From the IMG/VR virus record IMGVR_UViG_3300037468_000372, positions 1-35,363 of that record: a DNA stretch of 35,363 nucleotides; one strand, 5' to 3'. Below, one piece after another: positions 25,301 to 30,752 of this stretch (the stretch's first letter is position 1; each line of letters begins with the position of its first letter). This DNA is from a virus. Position numbers and translations under genes: made by a program. A model generated the notes under the pieces. That model was not told the DNA's origin. It ran no database searches and worked only from the letters and a program-made list of their open reading frames with translations.

Positions 25301-25452
25301 ATAATTGAATTTGCTGTTGATTGATTTCTTATTGATTCATATAATTTAGAAAAAACTTCTTTATATTCTTCATGTCTTTTGTAGGGTCGAATATGAATGT
25401 CTGCTATGTGAAATATTTTATCAACTTTTTTAATATCAGTATCTAATATCAT
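22321..25452 (-). CDS. Single-chain Mre11-Rad50 (gp47-gp46 / SbcD-SbcC) fusion nuclease
   Basis: 1043 residues. The N-terminal Mre11/SbcD phosphoesterase (about 1-255) shows D18/H20 in IADIHI, D56/H59 in LAGDIVH, N91-H92-D93 in IPGNHD, an ALFHGVVNN histidine, and GDIHCQQF near 195. The Rad50/SbcC ATPase begins near 365, with Walker A GPNATGKS (about 400), long coiled-coil arms, a zinc hook CTFC near 716, then ASGMEAFISSIALRVAL (signature) and FLIIDEGWGTLD (Walker B, about 984). T4 encodes these as separate subunits 47 and 46; here they are one chain with no break. The role is double-strand-end processing in recombination-dependent replication. The start overlaps the primase stop (TAATG), with GGAG upstream. 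Confidence 0.95.
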   Translation of the reverse strand: MILDTDIKKVDKIFHIADIHIRPYKRHEEYKEVFSKLYESIRNQSTANSIIVLAGDIVHAKTEMTPELIVMVYELLLQLSTICPLIIIPGNHDTNLNNINRLDAISPIIESSNLGEIFYLKRSGLYYFADLTFCHMSIFDNPADYIKADTFQATHKIALFHGVVNNATNDFGYKLRSDKINKSTFDGYDLVLLGDIHCQQFISNHIAYPGSLIQQNYGESLEKGYLIWNLEDNSSEFIKIDNDYGYFTLEIKDKKIPEVSIPKKCRLRLQIHDANNDDVNKIVAQVKQKYKPTELTINRINSTYIVGTNKNVEIHNLQSVEYQNELIEKYLIEYHNLDKEIIDIICKINAETNRGIKIDDTIKNVKWKPIYFKWSNMFSYGENNIVNFNNLKDVVGLFGPNATGKSAFVDSLSFCLFDKASKDFSPTNIMNTRANFLECELQFDILDKHYYINRHIKKTKKGDVIYKVNFWYTDSEGNEKSLNGENRWGTNKNISNIVGTFEDFVLTTFSMQKKNANYIDIGHAKRKDLIIQFMGLGLFDLLHDQAKEQLKDISSVIKDLQKEDWDDKIQKKTTELNEQKNKYDDWVKQQDEWIEKQKKQEKQLKKLQKKIIEIDEQIDIDSVNQKLDKLIKTKTSEKEYVDNLINKVNKIQLDVSETRDKMMNYFNMNVESIYIEYKDFIEKKKKLQIDFEKLNIVLKSKYDKIKKLKEVKYDPNCTFCMNNALVKDAIKTKDEISVDENKLLNLSNEIDVLDEIIKSKSHIENEHETYRDLVAQLSELQTESSELNKELENKNSHILSLDIQIIDIESIIKKYEENKIAIEENKKIEKEILQFDTDIAIMESQIKIIDRKKLSMYGEVQVLETNIKSYQESKEKLDKNLIMSEYYEYYIECVDRNGIPYKIITTIIPALEIEINNILNQIADFTISVEPDDKNINMLLVYGDNRIWPIELASGMEAFISSIALRVALTNISNLPRPNFLIIDEGWGTLDADNLNSVSMLLDYLKTQFDFIITISHLDAIKEVADMNLEITRKDNFSYISYE

Positions 25453-26405
25453 TAAAACTCCATTTTTAGTTTTATTAAATTTTCAAAATCAACATTACTC
25501 AAACTATCATATAAACTCATAAATTCTCTAAATCCCATTTCACTCGGATCTTTTTGTTTTATATTCATAAACTTTACATCAATTCCTTCTGAAATAAATT
25601 TTTCTGTATATTTGAGAGAAGTTTTTATTGCATCCTTATCTAATGCAATAATGATTGAATTGACATCTCTTGACAACAGTTTGTTTTGAAGAGCTGTTGT
25701 AATACTTTGACCAAGCAATGGAATTGCATTTCTTTTTGCTGCAATGGCGTCAAACACACCCTCAACCAGCGTTATGGGCATTTCCCAATTAATAAAAATG
25801 TCAAAAAATATAACATATTCATTGTTTGGTATAGGGGGATTTTTATATTTAGGGAACCAATTTTCTTCATAACTTCTGGCTATAAAATAATTTAAAGTTC
25901 CATTGACGTCATAAGACGGTATAATAACTCTGTTGGCATATTTCCCCTTTTCACAATATCCGATGTTGTATCGCATAATCTCTGTGTCAGAAATGCCCCT
26001 TCTTTTTATGTAATCATAGGCTTTGGACTTCTTATTTATTGGTATAAATTCATTTGGCAATTCTATTATATTGATTGACTTTGTTTGTTTGTCAAATAAA
26101 TTGTCAGGATCTTTATATGGGACATGAATTATTTGTGAAAGATCATATAGATATTTTTTGTCAGCATTGATTTTCTTCAATAGTTTAATCAAATTTCGAC
26201 CACTCATACCATTTTCATCTTTACAAATCCAGCATCTCCACCAACCGAATTTTTTTGATTCATCATTTAAACAAACAGTCAATTTTTTCTTGTTAAATTC
26301 TCTATTGCACACAGGACACCAAAAATCAACATTATCATTATTGATCATTTTTCCTTTTTGATTTAGTGCTTTTTCAAGTAAATTTAAGACTTGTAGACGA
26401 ATCAT
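25452..26405 (-). CDS. DnaG-type DNA primase, T4 gp61-like role
   Basis: 317 residues. The N-terminal zinc ribbon has C30-x2-C33 and C58-x2-C61 (CPVC and CWIC). Then comes a DnaG catalytic core with AYDYIKRRGIS, YANRVIIPSYDVNGTLNYFIARS, the TOPRIM glutamate in LVEGVFDAIAA (about 216), and the metal-binding DKD in IIALDKDAIK (about 251). It makes RNA primers for lagging-strand synthesis. There is no helicase domain, so a separate DnaB/gp41-like helicase is expected elsewhere. The assigned ATG has a poor ribosome binding site (AATAAGTTATG). The internal Met20 has AAAGGAAAAATG and could be an alternative start, still before the zinc motif. Coupled to the Mre11-Rad50 gene. Confidence 0.92.
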   Translation of the reverse strand: MIRLQVLNLLEKALNQKGKMINNDNVDFWCPVCNREFNKKKLTVCLNDESKKFGWWRCWICKDENGMSGRNLIKLLKKINADKKYLYDLSQIIHVPYKDPDNLFDKQTKSINIIELPNEFIPINKKSKAYDYIKRRGISDTEIMRYNIGYCEKGKYANRVIIPSYDVNGTLNYFIARSYEENWFPKYKNPPIPNNEYVIFFDIFINWEMPITLVEGVFDAIAAKRNAIPLLGQSITTALQNKLLSRDVNSIIIALDKDAIKTSLKYTEKFISEGIDVKFMNIKQKDPSEMGFREFMSLYDSLSNVDFENLIKLKMEF

Positions 26406-26419
26406 AACTTATTTTTAAT

Positions 26420-26429
26420 TATAAATATA
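26420..26429 (-). promoter_or_regulatory. TATATTTATA intergenic element, copy 3
   Basis: The minus strand reads TATATTTATA, 15 bases before the primase ATG, in the gap after the nuclease gene. If it is a -10 box, the primase mRNA would have a very short leader. Confidence 0.35.
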
Positions 26430-26433
26430 AGGG

Positions 26434-26781
26434 TCAATTCTCATATAACAGCTTTAACAGTTTTTCCAACTCTATCACCGCATACGTCTTCGCATTGTTC
26501 TTGCGAAATACCAACAGTGGAATTCTGCCCTCTTTAGTATTGTCTTCTGCCTGCTGAATTGCATCCCAGATGTTTAATTTTTCTTGATTTTTACACTCAA
26601 TATCAAATGGAATTACTTTTTCTGCTGCAGGTGATAATTTTATATCCCGACCCGCTTCACCCATTATCGTATTTTGTATATCACCATCTTGCAATCCATA
26701 ATGATGAGTTTTTTCTAGTAATAATTTTTGAACTTCTTTTTGCAATCTCTTCCCCTTATTTTTAGCTGAACGTGTTTTCAA
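26434..26781 (-). CDS. PD-(D/E)XK nuclease, Hjc/resolvase-like, TTG start
   Basis: 115 residues with the PD-(D/E)XK pattern: E16 in LQKEVQKLL, D46 in GRDIKLS, E62-C-K64 in FDIECKNQ, and a following helix, WDAIQQAEDN. An ending of LLVFRKNNAKTYAVIELEKL is typical of small phage members, annotated as Holliday junction resolvase-like or VRR-NUC-like. The start is TTG at 26779-26781, with AGAGG five bases upstream; there is no suitable ATG. It lies next to primase and the Mre11-Rad50 fusion, supporting a recombination role such as junction cleavage. Exact substrate unknown. Confidence 0.85.
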   Translation of the reverse strand: MKTRSAKNKGKRLQKEVQKLLLEKTHHYGLQDGDIQNTIMGEAGRDIKLSPAAEKVIPFDIECKNQEKLNIWDAIQQAEDNTKEGRIPLLVFRKNNAKTYAVIELEKLLKLLYEN

Positions 26782-26791
26782 ATTAACCTCT

Positions 26792-26957
26792 TTATTTATA
26801 AATTTTCCAAGCTCCAGTTGTTTTACTTTTTATATATCCCTGTCTCTTTAATGTTGCTAATTGATATGGTTCCATTGTAGCTTTTTCACCATCACTACTT
26901 TTTATTTCATAGTGGTATATTAAAATTATCTTCTTTTATTAAGTTTTTTAATTTCAT
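26792..26957 (-). pseudogene. Frameshifted leader-bearing small gene
   Basis: The ATG at 26955-26957 with TAGGGAAAAACAA upstream starts MKLKNLIKEDNFNIPL, then hits TGA. From the same region a +1 frame continues cleanly as YHYEIKSSDGEKATMEPYQL and then ATLKRQGYIKSKTTGAWKIY-K-stop, ending at 26792 just before the nuclease ribosome binding site. The combined product would be about 55 residues with a class B leader. A single-base change, a sequencing or assembly error near the T/A run, or a +1 programmed shift could explain it. The body is small, basic and beta-like, and no family is recognised. Confidence 0.75.
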
Positions 26958-26958
26958 T
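26927..26958. repeat. Exact 32-base direct repeat, copy A (leader region)
   Basis: Identical to 27740-27771. Both encode MKLKNLIKED on the minus strand. This is the longest exact leader repeat I found, and it marks a potential recombination site. Confidence 0.9.
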
Positions 26959-26967
26959 TGTTTTTCC

Positions 26968-27567
26968 CTAAAACTCTTTTGCATCTTTAAAAGTGTCTAA
27001 TGATTTACTATAATTTTTTCCAATTCCAATATCTGAAAAACCAAATTTTTTAATAAAGTCTTTTATTGACATCACAGTTGGAATTTCTGCTTTTTCATCA
27101 AATTGTCTATGAGAAAAATCTATAACTTTATCTCCTACTATATTAGCAACGTGAATATCAATTTGTCCCCACTTTTCATCTGGATTTGCTCCTGAAATAA
27201 CTTTAGCTCGTGGATTGTATTTTGTATATAAATCTGCTATAACATCACAAGCTCCAGCTGCTCCTTCTTTTGTAGTTATATTTAAATCTATATCTGTTTC
27301 GTCTCTTAGCTTTTTTATAAGTTTAGAATTTTTAAATGAATTAATAAAATCCTTTGCAGATAATTCTTTTGCAGATAATTTAGTTGTTGATTTTTCAGTA
27401 TTTTTTTGATTTATTATTTCTTTTTCAGCTGCAGTTCCAATAAAATATTGCCCGCCCCTTGGGCCTTTTTGCATTTTCTTTCCTTTTGGAATATCTTGTC
27501 CTTGCTTTACATAAATTTTATGTGTATTAGATTCTTTTTTTATTAAATCTTTTAATTTTAATTTCAT
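26968..27567 (-). CDS. Leader-bearing putative papain-like cysteine peptidase/transglutaminase-fold enzyme
   Basis: 199 residues. A class B leader variant, MKLKLKDLIKKE, is followed by KIYVKQGQDIPKGKKMQKGP and RGGQYF, a short module seen at the front of other phage proteins. After a polar linker (about 50-90) comes a globular domain with GAAGACDVIADLY (C107), WGQIDIHVANIVGDKVIDFS (H139, D150) and HRQFD. The order Cys at a helix start, His on a strand, Asp after the next strand fits papain-like folds used by peptidases, deamidases and transglutaminases. The catalytic role is inferred. The ATGA overlap with the gene before it suggests coupling. With the leader, it could be an ejected effector or an internal protein-modifying enzyme. 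Confidence 0.72.
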   Translation of the reverse strand: MKLKLKDLIKKESNTHKIYVKQGQDIPKGKKMQKGPRGGQYFIGTAAEKEIINQKNTEKSTTKLSAKELSAKDFINSFKNSKLIKKLRDETDIDLNITTKEGAAGACDVIADLYTKYNPRAKVISGANPDEKWGQIDIHVANIVGDKVIDFSHRQFDEKAEIPTVMSIKDFIKKFGFSDIGIGKNYSKSLDTFKDAKEF

Positions 27568-27965
27568 AGTTTTTTAAAATAAGTTTGTATATCAAAATTA
27601 ATGTGTAATTGTTTTGCTCTAATTTCATAAGCTCGCAATGAAACATCAGTGATAATGTTATTGTAATTTTTAGATTTTAATTGTTTAAGTCCTTGCTTAA
27701 TATCTTCTAAAGTTTTACAGTTTGCTGGGCTGTATTGTGTATCTTCTTTTATTAAGTTTTTTAATTTCATTCTACTTTCTCTTAATTCTACAGTTTCATT
27801 TGGGCTTATCTCTTTTCTATTAACTTTAGTGAATCCTCTAGCCTTAAAAGCATTTGTTTTTGTGCTTGAATATAGTCCTATTGCATCTCTTTCAACATAT
27901 TCAACACGCCAAATTTTATCTTTGTATTTAATTATTTGACCCTTTTTTAAATCTTTAGCTTTCAT
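27564..27965 (-). CDS. 133-residue protein with a capsid-type leader buried at residue 66
   Basis: Residues 1-65 form a small KOW/SH3-like unit, starting MKAKDLKKGQIIKYKDKIWR and with VEYVERDAIGLYS. At residue 66 there is an internal ATG (27768-27770) reading MKLKNLIKEDTQYS, an intact class B leader encoded by the 32-base repeat, followed by a helical domain (about 80-133). AGAGAAAGTAGA before the internal ATG is a possible ribosome binding site. Either two genes have fused in frame, or a nested 68-residue protein is made from the internal start. The start overlaps the upstream gene (TAATG). No family is recognised. Confidence 0.75.
   Translation of the reverse strand: MKAKDLKKGQIIKYKDKIWRVEYVERDAIGLYSSTKTNAFKARGFTKVNRKEISPNETVELRESRMKLKNLIKEDTQYSPANCKTLEDIKQGLKQLKSKNYNNIITDVSLRAYEIRAKQLHINFDIQTYFKKL
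27740..27771. repeat. Exact 32-base direct repeat, copy B (leader inside the 133-residue gene)
   Basis: Identical to 26927-26958. It encodes the MKLKNLIKED leader in the middle of the 133-residue reading frame. Confidence 0.9.
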
Positions 27966-28798
27966 TATAAATCAACTCTCAATACAAATGTTGTGTCCAA
28001 GACATCATCTTGCTTATAGGGTCTTGGTAATTTGCCGATCATTATCAACTCATTATTATCATCATATAGTCCTATTTGAGTAATATATGGCTTGATCAAT
28101 GATGATGTAAGTGGTGCGATATAATGAATGTTGTCAGTGCTGTATGATGTTGGATTGACACTGTAATTAAATTCAGAATCTCCAATTTCACAAAAAACCT
28201 CTTTTTCAATTATTTCATGTGTGCTCTGAAAACTTAAATCAAAATTGGTAAAAAGTGAAGTTGATGCAGGCACCGTTATTACCATTTGACCATATTGATA
28301 AAAAATATTTCCAATATAAACCGATGATGTTGGAGAAATTCCTGACTGACTTACATATAAATTATAACTACCGTCATCAAGAACTCTTACTCCCGATCCC
28401 GATACAATCAATACGCTTCCAGGTTTTATCTCTTCACCATATACTTTAACTGGGATGTTTAAAACTGCAATGTTGCTTCCTGCATCTAAACTTCTTGTTA
28501 TTAAATCAATTTTATCAATATCAATAAAGTTTCTTAAATATGCTCGTGGATGAAGTGGCTCTCTTAAGGCCAAGCTGCGAGTAGGATAGTATAAATGTTG
28601 AATTGAAGACCAAACTAATCTTTTATATGAACCGTCTGGATTTTTTGCATCTGACTGAGAATTGAATACTCCACTTCCTGAAACACCTTCTTGCACAAAT
28701 ATATTATAACTACCTGTAGTGGTATTATCAACATTCCAATTCTTATAGACCTTAAATTTGCGTGTTGAAACGTCATTATGGCCCAATGGTTTAAACAA
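27965..28798 (-). CDS. Tail/baseplate structural protein, paralogue of the next upstream gene
   Basis: 277 residues, TTG start at 28796-28798 with GGAGAAAAAAT before it, no closer ATG. Beta-rich, with YNIFVQEGVSGSGVF, a central region (about 75-200), and a C-terminal domain with FCEIGDSEFNYSVNPTSY, YITQIGLYDDNNELIMIGKL and RPYKQDDV, ending LRVDL. The C-terminal domain matches that of the 349-residue protein (YITGVGLYDANNELVAMAKL, then SQP, ending VRLDF), so they are paralogues. The GLYDxNNEL motif is familiar in baseplate or tail proteins of large phages (from memory). A virion role is likely, with the precise position unknown. Confidence 0.8.
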   Translation of the reverse strand: MFKPLGHNDVSTRKFKVYKNWNVDNTTTGSYNIFVQEGVSGSGVFNSQSDAKNPDGSYKRLVWSSIQHLYYPTRSLALREPLHPRAYLRNFIDIDKIDLITRSLDAGSNIAVLNIPVKVYGEEIKPGSVLIVSGSGVRVLDDGSYNLYVSQSGISPTSSVYIGNIFYQYGQMVITVPASTSLFTNFDLSFQSTHEIIEKEVFCEIGDSEFNYSVNPTSYSTDNIHYIAPLTSSLIKPYITQIGLYDDNNELIMIGKLPRPYKQDDVLDTTFVLRVDL

Positions 28799-28835
28799 AT
28801 TTTTTCTCCATTCTAAACAAACTTTAATAAAATCA

Positions 28836-29885
28836 TTAAAAATCCAATCGGACTTTAATTAGCGCTTCCCGTTCAAAGCTCTTTGCAACAGGTTGACTTA
28901 ATTTAGCCATTGCAACCAACTCATTGTTAGCATCATATAATCCAACACCTGTTATATAAACATGTGGATCATTTGCAAATGATGATTTAATTAATGTTCC
29001 ATCGGATGCAGAATAGAATGATGGATTTGTGCTATAATTATAATTTTTATTTTTAACTCTTACAAAATAGTGAGTTGAAGAAATAAGTTCTTCTGATCTT
29101 GCTGCAAAATATGAAGAACCCGACAATAGTTTAAAGAATACTCCTGCATTATCCTTATAATCAATGCCTGCCCCAGCTGAACCTGTATTATAGTAAAATG
29201 TTATTGATTGAGATACAAGAGTTGGTGACAATATTATTATGCCATAATCAGGATAGCATAATCCATAATGTTTAGTGTTTGTTGCATATGGTCCACCCGC
29301 AATTGTTCCACTGACAATGTTTAAAACTCTGCCAACTCTATCAGTAACTGCATCTTGAGAATCACCGCTATCATCGATCAATGATATACTTTGAGTTCCT
29401 ACAGATGCTGATAGATGCAATTCCCAGTTTCCTGCATCAAGTTTTTGTTTTAAGTTTGCTCTCTTAATGGTAATTGCAAAAAAGTCATTTAATATTACAG
29501 AACCACTATTGAGAATAAATCTGCTACGAGGATTGTCTAATAATAAATTTCTATATTGACCATAAACAGCCTTAGTGGGATTGTCTTTGTCCCATGTTGG
29601 TGCACCGCTTCCTGAAACGTTACCATAAGCAATTGATAGTTCTACTTGGGCACTTGCTGAATTAGCTGATCCATATATATCATAATAATATTTAGCATCC
29701 GGAGGTGATATTGCTGGATTTTGACTACTGGTTAAATTGCCAACACTTGAAGCAGTAAAAAATGTTTGCAATATTGAAACATTGTTTGACCACATTGCAT
29801 ATGTTATTCTACTTGGGACACCTGATATAACATCATCACTGATGTTAAAAGGTGTAAAAGTATTGTCTGGTAATGTATTTGCCAT
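28836..29885 (-). CDS. Tail/baseplate structural protein, 349 residues
   Basis: Longer paralogue of the 277-residue protein. The N-terminus is MANTLPDNTFTPFNISDDVI. The middle has AYGNVSGSGAPTWDKDNP and YRNLLLDNPRSRF, and later NWELHLSAS. The C-terminal domain (about 270-349) has YFVRVKNKNYNYSTNPSFYS, YITGVGLYDANNELVAMAKL and SQPVAKSFEREALIKVRLDF. No enzyme motif is visible. The ATG has AAAGGAGATTTTTAAATG. It sits in a run of structural genes from 35363 to 27965, which suggests a baseplate or tail-tip complex. Confidence 0.82.
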   Translation of the reverse strand: MANTLPDNTFTPFNISDDVISGVPSRITYAMWSNNVSILQTFFTASSVGNLTSSQNPAISPPDAKYYYDIYGSANSASAQVELSIAYGNVSGSGAPTWDKDNPTKAVYGQYRNLLLDNPRSRFILNSGSVILNDFFAITIKRANLKQKLDAGNWELHLSASVGTQSISLIDDSGDSQDAVTDRVGRVLNIVSGTIAGGPYATNTKHYGLCYPDYGIIILSPTLVSQSITFYYNTGSAGAGIDYKDNAGVFFKLLSGSSYFAARSEELISSTHYFVRVKNKNYNYSTNPSFYSASDGTLIKSSFANDPHVYITGVGLYDANNELVAMAKLSQPVAKSFEREALIKVRLDF

Positions 29886-29901
29886 TTAAAAATCTCCTTT
29901 T

Positions 29902-30711
29902 TTAGTCATTATAGCTTTGAGTTTGTTCACCGCCAATTGTTTGTCTTGATACAAATATATTAATTACAACTTCACCACCAGTTTCATTTCCTGTAATTCT
30001 TAAAGTAGTTGAATAAACTGCATTGTCAGGAACTGCCTTGGGAGTTAACAAGAATGAAAAACCAATAAGTGATGCACCCGGAACAGGTGAACCTCCATCA
30101 ATTAAAGTTTGTCCACCAACTGTTACTATTCCCCCCTTGCCTGTTGTCTGAATATTTACGGGACGACTTTGTGGATTATCATTTTGATTAATAATAACTC
30201 CGCCGCCGGAGCCGCCAATAACTCCACCACCACCGCCGCCAATAACTCCACCACCACCGCCGCCAATTATATTTCCGGCAACAGCCATATTTATATACTG
30301 GCTGCTTCCAATTGTTGCAGTATATCCAAGTGTAGAATTTAATCCATTAACTGTAGAAGGTGTGATTACTTGTGATTGTCCTGGGTAACTTAAATATGGA
30401 GCCCTTAAATGAACTTCATTAAGACCTACAGAAATAAGTGGGATTTGTGAACTTCCTTTTGGGAGTGTTATTAATTTAAATCTCATCATTTTACTACCAT
30501 CAGGTATTGCTTCAAGCATTGGTAAGTTTCTAATTGCTACATCATAAAAATCTGAACCTGACGGATGAGATGCATCATATAAAGCATAATCAACTTCATC
30601 ATCTGCTAAAGCAAACTTAGAAATAGCAAAATTTCCTTGTGAAAATAATTCTCTTCCTCTTTTGGTTAGAATTGCATCTACAGTAACAGTATCATTATTT
30701 AAGTATGACAT
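29902..30711 (-). CDS. Structural protein with glycine-repeat linker
   Basis: 269 residues. The N-terminal segment (MSYLNNDTVTVDAILTKRG, then RELFSQGNFAISKFALADDE) is a recognisable opening of tail proteins in large T4-like environmental phages (from memory, unsearched). Residues about 150-174 are three GGGGGGVI-type repeats, encoded by 24-base tandem repeats at 30193-30264, forming a flexible linker between an N-terminal and a C-terminal beta domain (about 190-269, ending IGGEQTQSYND). The start has AAAAGGGAGATTTAAATG, with the TATATTTATA element 18 bases upstream. Function beyond virion structure is unknown. Confidence 0.8.
   Translation of the reverse strand: MSYLNNDTVTVDAILTKRGRELFSQGNFAISKFALADDEVDYALYDASHPSGSDFYDVAIRNLPMLEAIPDGSKMMRFKLITLPKGSSQIPLISVGLNEVHLRAPYLSYPGQSQVITPSTVNGLNSTLGYTATIGSSQYINMAVAGNIIGGGGGGVIGGGGGGVIGGSGGGVIINQNDNPQSRPVNIQTTGKGGIVTVGGQTLIDGGSPVPGASLIGFSFLLTPKAVPDNAVYSTTLRITGNETGGEVVINIFVSRQTIGGEQTQSYND
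30193..30264 (-). repeat. Three tandem 24-base repeats encoding glycine-rich units
   Basis: Copies at 30193-30216, 30217-30240 and 30241-30264. The last two are identical and the first differs at a few bases (GGSGGGVI instead of GGGGGGVI). They are strikingly G/C-rich for this window. Copy number could vary by slippage. Confidence 0.9.
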
Positions 30712-30728
30712 TTAAATCTCCCTTTTAA

Positions 30729-30738
30729 TATAAATATA
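30729..30738 (-). promoter_or_regulatory. TATATTTATA intergenic element, copy 4
   Basis: The minus strand reads TATATTTATA within TAAAATATATTTATATTAAA, identical over 20 bases to the context of copy 1 at 17080. It lies 18 bases before the ATG of the 269-residue gene. Confidence 0.4.
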
Positions 30739-30752
30739 TTTTAATTTCAAAT

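Noticed and set aside
17080-30738. TATAAATA on the plus strand in four gaps as antisense T4-type late promoters
   Set aside because: No plus-strand genes lie downstream. I treat the minus-strand reading TATATTTATA as the more useful signal, without claiming it is proven.
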